Part shown: piece by piece, positions 11,922 through 20,761 of the stretch
How positions within the stretch are numbered: the stretch's first letter is position 1
How the letters are laid out: the number at the start of each line of letters is the position of its first letter
Assembly: GCA_001247695.2 (NCBI GenBank)
Contig: LGRX02033558.1
Location: 1 to 64,000 of the forward strand
Length of the DNA stretch: 64,000 nt
Source: Cymbomonas tetramitiformis
Taxonomy: Eukaryota; Chlorophyta; Pyramimonadophyceae; Pyramimonadales; Pyramimonadaceae
Reading direction: 5' to 3'
Made by a program: the position numbers and the translations under genes
Notes under the pieces: model-generated
Databases searched by the model: none
What the model saw: only the letters and a program-made list of their open reading frames with translations
Told to the model about the DNA's origin: nothing

Positions 11922-12095
11922 TGCTGGAATTGGCACAGTGACAAGTTCGTACTGTCACGTGTCATATCCGGTGTGTCATCTTCGGTGACTCTGCTTGTGT
12001 CAGTCTAAGTATTTATTCCCGTATGGTATCGATTCTTGAGTTCGTTCTATCTCGCCGGGAGCGTTCTCCCCGTGGCTGCTGTGTTGTTTCCAGTA

Positions 12096-12572
12096 CCGCT
12101 TCCCATCTCGCGGGGAAGCGCGTCCAGAGGCGTCCACCCGACGTCTGGCGGGCGAATGTGGCTTATTCAAAGATGTCAACGTCGTGAAAAGAATGGCATT
12201 GTAGACGGCGTTGGCCTCCTTGGTGGCATCCGCCAAGTCGAAGAGGGTGTCGTTGGCGGTGTCCTTCAGCTCAAATGCTGACTGTAAAGATGTCACCAAC
12301 GACGTCCACAGTACGTTTCGGTCTGATTCGTCACCTCGGAATGATGCATCCTTGGTGCCTAGAGCGTCACGGGACGCCCTCTTGATAAAATCCACGTCCC
12401 ATGAAGAATTCTGAACGGCCACGGAACGTGTCCGCTCAGGGGCCGTCAAAGCCGCCGCCGGAGATGCAGGCGTCGGCCGATAGCGCATCCCCACGTCTCG
12501 GGAAACAATTGTGTCGAGCCGGATTCGGTTGTGAGCCCCCATGGGGGGTGTAGCGTGCGAAGAAACACTCAT
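12096..12572 (-). pseudogene. E3 Gag fragment, N-terminal side of the nested insertion
   Basis: The minus-strand frame starts at an ATG at 12572 (MSVSSHATPPMGAHNRIRLD) and ends where E2 inserted, at ASPRDGKR. Aligned with E5 Gag it shares SSWDVDFIKRASRDALGTK, DLADATKEAN and PHSPARRRVDASGR. The protein continues, after 5.3 kb of inserted DNA, at 6751-6589. Together with the CCGCT duplication this fixes the insertion point inside the codon run for DGKR/ALLE. Confidence 0.8.
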
Positions 12573-12872
12573 GATGAAAATCCTATAGGTGGGTACGTCC
12601 GGGTAAGGTGGCGATGGCGCGGAGAGGAGGAACTCGCGGAAATGGTGATGGCAAATGCAGTCAAACCGTCCGTAACTGTGAAATCCCAATCGTAGAGATG
12701 CGGAAGTCGATAGATACGTTGCGCAAGAAGTCCGCGATAAAGAGTGATCAAGTCTAGTCAAAACGAAAATCCCGTGGACATCCAAAAAATCACGTAGGGT
12801 ACGCTGCAGCGATAAACACGATTACTCCGTAACGACGCGTGCCTCAACCGCGAGCCCTGGTAGCGCAACCAT

Positions 12873-13190
12873 CAAATGGGGCCCCAAAGCCCCAACGCCC
12901 CACCAAGCGGAGGCGTTTAGCCAATCATGCTACCAACCAAAAGTAGTGGAAGGTGCCTGGCGCACCATAACCTGTGAGATATATAGCTACAGCTATATGT
13001 TGAGTTACGGTCAGAATGCTTTCACTTTCGGTGTTTGCATAAGTGTAATAAACATAAGATAGTCTCGGCTTTGTGTCGGAACGAACCCTAAACCTGTGAC
13101 ACCCGTACTGTACCGAGTACTAGTACAGATAACAGGAAGCGACACACAAGACCCCCACTCGACATACAGTACCGAGTTTGGTGGACATTG
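12873..13190 (-). mobile_element. Probable 5' LTR of E3, diverged
   Basis: GGGGCCCCAAAGCCCCAACG through TTAGCCAATCATG resembles 6320-6363 and 63925-63968. ACCTGTGAGATATAT and the palindrome-like GTACTGTACCGAGTACTAGTAC resemble the LTR parts at 6400-6560 and 60940-60968. It is more diverged from the E3 3' LTR than expected of a single insertion, so either E3 is old or one LTR came from a related copy. The ends are approximate. Confidence 0.5.
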
Positions 13191-13952
13191 AAGGGTCGAG
13201 AGACCTCGCCCAACGGTCGCCAATATGGACACCAATACTTCATATATATCCAATAGTTGACTACCGTGGCAGTTATTATGAATGTTTCCGTGCTCATACA
13301 GATTCCATACTGCTAAAAACGAATTCGCCCTTAGGGTGGAGCATATATCGGTTAAATGCCCCCTTAGCCACTGGCAGCCGTCGAAATCGTACCGGTACAG
13401 TACCACCCATCAGATTCCAACAACAATGCTCGGTCGTGTCAAAGTCTCGATGAAGACGCACTTAGGCCCGTCGTTAAAACCTATCTATATGAAAACTCGA
13501 CGGGGGTGCCAATGAAAACATGGGAAAACTGGTTGTGGCCAATGTGACGATCGCCTTGGACGTCCAGAAATTCAGCATGTCACAACTTTTTTATCCCTCT
13601 GTAAGAGCATCCTCTGCTGGAATTGTCACTGTGACTAGTTCGTACAGTCTAGTGACATTCTTGTATGTCATCCTCTGTGGCTCGTTGTTTCACCGTCGGC
13701 AGCGTTCCCTCTCGTGAACTGCTGAGTTTCCAGCAGGTTATGGGACCACTTCACGCTTGCGTGTTGTGTATTTTAGCGTAGAACTTCATTTATTATCATC
13801 ATATTGTTGGAGAGTGTGTGTGCACGCCTTGTGGCTCGCTCAGATCAGATTCTTCGCTAAAGCTTGGAGCTCGCAGTATCCGAGAGATTTTAGACAAGTG
13901 GTACTCTACGATTTTCTTTGAGTGGATTCGTGACTTATTTCCGTTATATTTC

Positions 13953-14860
13953 ATGGATTCTTCCCAGATTTCTTCGAGCGAGGAGCTTCATGCTCTTTTG
14001 GAGTGTATTGATTCTGGTTTGGCGAGGGTTTCTACTTTTAAGCGGTCTCGGCTAATTTCTTTGTGCTCTTCTTTGAGCAAAGCTGGTTCGCATTTTCGTT
14101 CGCCGCAGATTCATCCGCAGCTTTTGACCGCAGATCCGCCGATTATTTTAGAGATCGTTGTGGCTGGGGAGACCACAGTTGGTGGTGCCTTGGTTGGAGG
14201 CCACTGTTTCCGGAGATTTTCGCGGTTCAAAATTGCAGCTTTGCGACGTGGGAGTTGGGGATTCGCCGGCAATTTTGGCAACCAAATCAGTCTCCACTCA
14301 GATTACGACCACTAGACCCTCGCCTAGTATTCCTAGGGCGACAGACAATGTGCCACAGGCCCCTCCTGTGCGCACAGAAGTTCACTTCGTTCACGCGCCT
14401 CCTCTTCCTGAGCCTCCCTATATGGGCTCTGGGGACCGGCATTTCGAGGAATTTGAAAGTAGTGAGGAGGATGAGTCGGAGTACTGTACCCCCTGGGTAT
14501 TACGATGATTGCAGCGACAGTTGTGTAGAGGGGTTGGGCCCCGCCGATGCTTTCGATATTTTGCACACACAACTGGAACGAGGCGACACTCTGGACACAG
14601 GTTTTCAGAGCGAATCTTATGGCGGCGTTTTAGAGCCCCCTGTTGGGGAGGAATTTTTCCCGCAGCATGAGTTTTCAGTTGGCGCTGTTTCTTTTGTAGA
14701 TGGGGCTAATCTTGAACACGAAAATTTATCGGAGAACGAGGAGTACACCGCTGAGGAGTGGGCGGCTTGGGATGCCGAGGCTCGTGATTCTTTCGACACT
14801 GGTGGTGCTGGATTTTATGATGAGAATGAATATTTTGAGGACTCTGCTTCCGACCGATGA
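13953..14860 (+). pseudogene. Unrecognised acidic protein of E4, frameshifted
   Basis: An ATG at 13953 opens MDSSQISSSEELHALLECID. The frame runs to 14315; homology with E2 passes to a second frame near 14240 (LATKSVSTQITTTR) and a third near 14490 (VPPGYYDDCSDSC), which ends at 14860. At least two frame breaks are needed to recover the full alignment with the E2 protein. Features shared with E2 are the EELHALL start, the GGAL/GGAM segment, the ITTTR motif and an Asp/Glu-rich tail. Function unknown. Confidence 0.6.
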
Positions 14861-15288
14861 TTATTATGATGGTTATTATTAATCTTAAACAGACAGGCGG
14901 TGTTTCCTTCGCAGTTTCTCCACCACTTGTTGTAGCTTTGGAATTGAGAATTTTTGTTGGAACTTTGACCACTAGCGGGCAGCTTTACTAATTAAGACGG
15001 ACAAGTTACGGCAGGAGACCTATTACAGTTCGCGGAAGTGACGGCTAAATCGACAGGTGGCGTTTGCTTCATGATTCTTCCGTAGCATGCCGACAGGCGA
15101 GATCTAAGGATTCACCCACCACTAGCTGGCAAGATGTTACCGGCCGATCAGATTTTATTTAGCGAGATCTCTAGCTTTAGCATGTATTATCTCATCGGCC
15201 ACTTGTGACTTTTCTAGCTTCTAGGCTTAACAATTTTGCATCTTACACTGTAAGCCTAGTAGCTAGGGTGGTGTGTGTCACAAGCTGT

Positions 15289-15308
15289 CCACCTCAGATG
15301 AGGTGGTG
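15289..15308 (+). other. Hairpin and GGTGGTG tract abutting E4 3' LTR
   Basis: CCACCTC-AGAT-GAGGTGG is a perfect 7-bp stem with a 4-base loop, ending two bases before the LTR start at 15309. It is the longest perfect stem of the four related sites. Confidence 0.6.
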
Positions 15309-15700
15309 TGCTGGAATTGTCATTGGGACTAGTTCGTACAGTCTAGTGTCATTCCCGTATGTCATCCTCTGTGGTCCGCTTGTGTCACCCCAAACTCAGT
15401 ATATATTCCTATTATCTGAGTTTAGCTTGGTTCGTTGTTTCACCGTCGGCAGCGTTCCCTTTCGTGAAGTGCTGAGTTTCTAGCATCCTCATGAGAACGT
15501 GAAAGAGAATCGTTTGACTTTTTACAGCATCTTTCTTGACTTTCTTGACTGACACGTATGCGGATCGGATTCGGTTATTTGATCGTCAATGCTTTATTGG
15601 TTGTTGATAACCGACTACACCGGCTAGCCAATTGCGTAAAGGTTCCTCTTTTCGCCCAAGGTCGGGTTTAAAACTCCAGGAGAGATCTTCTGAAGTCTTG

Positions 15701-16499
15701 ACAAGGGGAGCAACTATAGTAGTAGCGTAGCAGGGGGGCGCAACTGAATTTCTTAACACTGTGATCCGCCAAACCCACACATTACATCGATTGTTGCGCC
15801 CAGACCTCATTTTGACCGCCTAAGATTCGGGCGCAACACAGAATTACTTGCTCTGAAAAACTCCACTGTCGTGTTTCAGAGCAAGAATGCACGTGTATAT
15901 AGGTCCTTTAGAGCTGCACTTTTTCGCGCAGTTCCAAAGGACCTAGAATGGAAGCTATTCAAGAAAAAATCAACTTTCAATCGCTTTTCCCCGGAAAGAG
16001 GCTTCGGTCCGAACGTTCTAGCCCATCGCGAGCTAAAATGTCCGGACCGATGTTCATTTACGTTACGTCGACGTTTGCGCAAGTCATGTTAACTATTCAT
16101 ATATATTACTATTTCACTTCTCGCATATAGTATCTCAGCGGTTGATCCTCCAGGATAACCGTTTTTCTTTAAAAAAAATACGCTTGCGGAAGCCTTCCAC
16201 GGATGGAGTTGAGCATCATTCTTGGAAGAATGATGCTCAAAATCGGACCGCAAATTTCAGAAGTTTTGAAGGCGAATAAATAGCCCATCAAGGACCATTT
16301 GCGCATCATCAATTTATTGATATATCGTTAATTTGTTTTGCAATATACAGCGGTTGTGGGATATTTGCTCCGTTTTTCTTGTTTTCCCCGCTGCAACAAC
16401 CGATGTAACGTGTGAGTTTGGCATATCACGGTGTTAAGAAATCCGGTTGCGCCCCCTGCTACGCTACTACTATAGTTACTCCCCTTTGTCTGGATTCGT
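15701..16499. mobile_element. Foldback element with ~110-bp inverted arms
   Basis: The left arm (15701-15801) and right arm (16389-16499) are inverted copies with a few mismatches; both contain ACTATAGTAGTAGCGTAGCA. Weaker similarity extends outward around TGAAGTCTTGA (about 15680 and 16540). The 590-bp interior is itself full of hairpins, including GCATCATTCTTGGAAGAATGATGC-type and CTTGCTCTGAAA/TTTCAGAGCAAG pairs, and encodes nothing credible. No terminal motif assigns it to a known superfamily. Confidence 0.7.
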
Positions 16500-17205
16500 G
16501 TGGAGGTCGCCGCTCCGGCGCGGGGGCGGTCGGGTGACCTCAAGACTTCAGTGAAGTTTGGATTGAGTTCAAGTTTGAGTTGTATAAACGATTTCAGTCT
16601 AGCAGGAGCGTGGGATGAAAGCAGCGTATCCTTTATCGCAGACGGTCCAGAGATTTCGCCGGAGAGCGATGTAGCGTTTGGATTAGTATTGTCATGCCAG
16701 CTTCGAGCTTGAGTTGACGTGATGCTGACGGTGACGGTGAGGGTCGTGCACGTTGACGTAAGGGTAATTTTTTTACAACGTTTTGCACTAGAGATGTAGA
16801 GAATAAGAATTAGGGATGTCCCGAGGATTTAGGTGGCAAGGCGCGGTAGTCCCGCATCCCACCTACTCTAACGCTTGTCCCCAGAGCTTATGGTCAAAAA
16901 TGCACGTTTAGGGTTTGTAACAATCTGGGGTCCATAAGTTCTCCGAGCCCAAAGACAAACGATGTAACGTGACCCTCGCGTTGTGACCGAAACACTAAAA
17001 TATATACAAGGGCTGGATGTATATATATATATATATATATTAGGTTTCAAGAAACTCAGGAAACATGCAGGTGTAAACCCTGAGTGCAGTCACAGTCTAA
17101 GATGATATGATAAAATAACTTAGGTGTTTTATTATCGGTCGGAATTGACGGCAGGCATAATGCAAGTGACAGGTGTGACACCACAGGGCGAGGGGTGACA
17201 CAAGA
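16500..17205. other. Non-coding spacer
   Basis: No gene is supported. The segment 16811-16862 (GGCAAGGCGCGGTAGTCCCG and flanks) matches 59771-59822, a fragment of the TRIM-like element near 59.7 kb. An (AT)n microsatellite occupies 17019-17041. The left target-site copy of G1 (AGAG) is at 17206-17209. Confidence 0.5.
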
Positions 17206-17209
17206 AGAG

Positions 17210-17425
17210 TGTCGCAAACGCGTGCATATGATGGTACAACCATTCTCGGAATCGAACGAACTTAACACTCGCGACTGGTCATAAGCATCATTAATATTCA
17301 CTGGTGCCGGTGACTGTTCGGGCAATTCTCAACACAGCATAAGATCGTAAAGCTACAAAATTTTTAAAATTCTGATGCCCTGATATCGAACGCTGAACTC
17401 TTACATGCAAGCCCAGATTCCAACA
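17210..17425 (-). repeat. 216-bp direct repeat, outer copy
   Basis: Identical over its length to 17953-18168. Read on the minus strand it begins TGTTGGAATCTGGG and ends GTTTGCGACA, so it has TG...CA ends like an LTR. It lies between the G1 3' LTR core and the flanking AGAG, and has no counterpart at the 5' end of G1. Confidence 0.9.
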
Positions 17426-17950
17426 TGAAAAAGTATGAAAACAGCAGCAAAATATATCCGTCAAAATTGATATTATAACCACAAAATACGAATTATTGTG
17501 TACAAAAGCTGTGAGCAGAACTGTCTTAGCACTCTAGCACTGGCACGCGAACAGCCACCTAGTACTTGCGAAGGCAAAACAATAATGAGTCCACTAGCCT
17601 GACCTCCGGTCAGAGCCTACTTATATCTCAATGCTCTGTCACATTTCCCAAAACTGTAACGGGTTCTAGCCCTTAAATCTTCATCTGGCCAATGGAAAGT
17701 CATTATTCTATGCCAGCTCTAACAATGTTACCGTTTACCGCATTCTGACTGACACGTCAGCGGCAAAGGAGTCACTGCCATCTTCATCTTATCATTCCCT
17801 GGTCATTTGATGGTGACCATATCTTCTCTGACAAGTCTGCATCTCACAGATGGCCATCTTCGCAAAGCCTGTCATGCTGTCACCACTGTCATGCGTGTCA
17901 CCAGCTGAACAAACCCGGCGCGGTACCATGAGAAGCCGGCGTTTGTTACA
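17426..17950 (-). mobile_element. G1 3' LTR core
   Basis: 525 bp, ~99% identical to 32917-33439. Minus-strand ends are TGTAACAAACGCC and CTTTTTCA. It includes GATATAAGTAGGC, a TATA-like box. Unusually, both sides are occupied by the 216-bp repeat. Confidence 0.9.
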
Positions 17951-17952
17951 GC

Positions 17953-18168
17953 TGTCGCAAACGCGTGCATATGATGGTACAACCATTCTCGGAATCGAAC
18001 GAACTTAACACTCGCGACTGGTCATAAGCATCATTAATATTCACTGGTGCCGGTGACTGTTCGGGCAATTCTCAACACAGCATAAGATCGTAAAGCTACA
18101 AAATTTTTAAAATTCTGATGCCCTGATATCGAACGCTGAACTCTTACATGCAAGCCCAGATTCCAACA
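17953..18168 (-). repeat. 216-bp direct repeat, inner copy
   Basis: Identical to 17210-17425. It is preceded on the minus strand by ACAGATGGGGGA (18169-18180), which looks like a polypurine tract. By that criterion the 3' LTR of G1 would begin here, at TGTTGGAATC, and not at the core. Confidence 0.9.
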
Positions 18169-18205
18169 TCCCCCATCTGTAGCTGCTGCGTGCAGTAGCA
18201 CAGAC

Positions 18206-20761
18206 TCAAATGTGGGCTTGTTCAGCATACTGGGTCGTATCACCATCTGCCATGAACTTGCCCAAACTGAAAGTGAACATACCAATGCCTTCACCTTCTC
18301 CACCCTGTAACATTCTGGCTCTGACCAGCGGATTCTTGAACACCAAGACCCACATACACCTGCGGCCAATAGGTCCATGTTCCAAATGCCCAATCACATG
18401 CAAGCGTCCTGTCTGACTCAATCGTCTGAAGTACGCAGCCCTGCTCTCGGTCATGTCTGTCAAGTAATAAGATGGAACATGGACACACGCCACCACACGA
18501 CTGGCCATTACTGCCAACGGAAACGCGATATCCAGCGCTGCGAACCAAGGTGAAGTCACCACTGCATCACAAACGCCATACTTCTCCTTCCATATGCGAT
18601 AGTTACCTGGCTGAAGTGCGTCATGCGCCTCAGACCAACCCAACTGAGAGTTCCAGTCATTGTTCATGAATCTCAACTGCGGCCATTGCTCCACCATTAC
18701 CTCACTGATGACCCCAGTGCCTGCCCATGGGTCCCACACGCCATCGACGGACTTCCAGTCCACCTCTGTCGCCAAACGCCTCACCTCAGAGGGCACTGTG
18801 ATGACCAGTTCAAGCCCCCACTGCAGCGCGCTAGCTTCTCTCACCTGAGCCTTAGTCATGTGTCTCAGCTCTCCTCGTCTTTCAACTTCTTCTTCAGCCA
18901 ACGCAGGCACAAGAGGTGCATCCCTCAGATGCCTTGCCATGGCCTTCTGTTCCCGATATTTCTTGCTCAGCACCGTGCGATGCCCCTCATTCCAGTGCCC
19001 TGGCATGAAGATCTGCACAGCCTCAGAGAGCTTGTCCTGCCTTCCCCAGTCAATCTGATCTGGCATGCCCAAGAATATGTCCTCCTCTTTCAACAGCATC
19101 TCCCTTGATGAGATGGCATGCCAAGGCTGAAACTTGTCTCCCTTCACCACCCGACGGGGACCCACGTCTGCTGGCAACAGGCGCATCTCCGCAGACAGCT
19201 TCTCATTCAATTGCTGCTCCTTCATGCCCAGTCTGTCCTCTAGGGCACCAGAGCTCTCATCTTTCTGGGTCTGCACCTCAGCGTTGGCGGCTTGCATCCT
19301 CGTGCCTGAGCACCTGGGACATAGCCACTCGCCTTCTGGTACTCCATCCAGTGCTGGGGTCAGACACCACAAGTGGTACCCCCTGTTGCATGCGTCGCAC
19401 AACAACATCTCTGCTTCCCCATCAGTCTTCCTGCAAACTTCACATGCTAGGTGCTTACTGGGAACGGCTGCACTGCAGTCATACTGGTCCTTCACCTGTA
19501 GGTGACATGGCGCGATGCTCTGCACGGTGCTCTTCTCTCTTAACTTGGTGGCGTCCTCAAGTACCACCACACCATCTCGCTGTATCTTGACCAGCTTCAG
19601 AATGGCAGATTTGGTCGCGACTTCCATGCCGCTGCGAGGCTTCTGCCTGATGTAGACGAAATTGCCCACCTTAAACTGGTGTGGACTAGGCTCATAGCCC
19701 CCACCTCTTCTCCCTTCATAATGTAATGTATCACGATGCTGTGCGACCTCCAGGCTGCAACCAGCGTGTACCATCAGTCGCCTCACCACCTGTGCTCTCT
19801 GGTGGAGGTCCTTGACTCTGGCATCCTTCTCATCTTCGACCTCAGCACCAAAATCTATGCTGGGCGCCTGTTTCAAATCAGGCGGCACTGCCGCCTCTTG
19901 GGCAAACAACATGGTGAACGGCGCCACCCCCGTGGACTCCTGGCGTGCTGCATTATAGCTCAGCACTAGTGGCCAGAGCTGCTCATCCCACTCATAATCG
20001 AGACCCTTCTCCAAGGCAAGCTTCTTAAAGCAGAACTTCATAGTGCGTACCACTCGCTCGGTCAGCCCATTGCCTTCTGGTGAGTCTGGCGAGGTGACTC
20101 GCCGGTCGATCAGGCAGTCTCTGCACAGCTGCTTGAACTCACCTTCAAACTCCTTACCTCCATCCACCAAGCATTCTGCTGGCGCACCAAACACAGCCAG
20201 GACATGACTGCGAAATGCAGCTGCGATGGTGCTCGCCTCCTTGTCGGGAATGGGCACGCAGACTATGAACCTGGTGTAGTGCTCGGTCATGATGAGCACT
20301 CGGTTGTTGCCAGACTTGGTCTCTCTCCTCGAAGGCCATGCCAAATCCAGCGACCAGCGATACATGAACGACACGATCTCAAGGGGGGACAAACATGCCT
20401 CCTCTCTCGCATAATGAGTCTTCACACGCTGACAGGTCTCACACTGAGTGACCACAGCCTCCACGTCTTTCTTCAAATCGGCCCACCAATGGCGCTGCCA
20501 CAAAAGATGCTGCGTCCGTCTTATGCCCCAATGTCCAGTTCTGGAGTGCTGGTATTCCTTAACCAACGCGAGACGGTCAGCAGGCTTAGGTATTCTCACC
20601 TCCTTGCCCGACATAGTGACCATGTAGATCTCGTCCGTGGCCTCGTCCCATCGATGTCGTGCTGCTCGCCTCCTTACTCGACGAACTTCCTCTTCGGGCA
20701 CCCTCACTCTACCATTGGACTTCAACCATCTGAGGCACCATGCATCATCGTGTACAATTCA
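18206..20761 (-). CDS. G1 ORF3: integrase, PHD finger and second SAM-methyltransferase-like domain
   Basis: The open frame extends from just after a stop at 20759-20761; the first usable codon near the ORF2 overlap is a TTG at 20725, so frameshift expression from ORF2 is likely. Residues below count from 20725 (839 residues). An HHCC zinc-binding region lies at ~50-100 (GHWG...CETCQ). The integrase core shows the D,D,E triad at LDLAW (~125), VDGGKEF (~190) and LTERVV (~225). A C4HC3 PHD finger spans ~428-470 (CEVCRKTDG, LLCDACNRGYH, WLCPRC), a histone-tail reader fold. Then comes a region with DPWAGTG (~663), a motif I of SAM-dependent amino-methyltransferases, and VVTSPWF (~725) where a catalytic SPPY/NPPF-type motif IV would sit. 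The assignment of this last domain is tentative; integrase and PHD are clear. Confidence 0.88.

Larger units (their letters stand above)
6752..12095 (+). mobile_element. LTR retrotransposon E2, non-autonomous, interrupted by E1
   Basis: The 5' LTR (6752-6873 plus 10222-10273) is split by the insertion of E1. The 3' LTR is 11922-12095. Both measure 174 bp once E1 is removed, and both begin TGCTGGAATTGGCACAGTG. The element is flanked by a 5-bp duplication, CCGCT, at 6747-6751 and 12096-12100. The 3' LTR ends in TA instead of CA. Its 1.6-kb interior encodes one degraded ORF and no reverse transcriptase or integrase, so it would need another element's enzymes. E2 sits inside the Gag gene of E3. 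Confidence 0.88.
13615..15485 (+). mobile_element. LTR retrotransposon E4, non-autonomous sibling of E2
   Basis: The LTRs start TGCTGGAATTGTCA and end in GCA (13615-13735 and 15309-15485). The flanks carry the 5-bp duplication TCCTC at 13610-13614 and 15486-15490. The 5' LTR is 121 bp because it lacks a ~56-bp block present in the 177-bp 3' LTR. That block contains AGTATATATTCC, the likely TATA box, so this copy's own promoter may be dead. The interior encodes the same acidic protein as E2. After the 5' LTR, GGTTATGGGACCAC matches GGTTATGGACCCAC in E2 and may contain the primer-binding site. Confidence 0.88.

Noticed and set aside
13321..13332. GAATTCGCCCTT and, near 4240, TTAAGGGCGAATT look like cloning-vector junctions
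   Set aside because: The 4240 copy is part of a MITE terminus found elsewhere in the window; no further vector sequence follows at either site.
16133..16160. CGGTTGATCCTCCAGGATAA resembles the conserved 5' end of 18S rRNA
   Set aside because: The match is explained by a local hairpin inside the foldback element, and no rRNA-like sequence follows.
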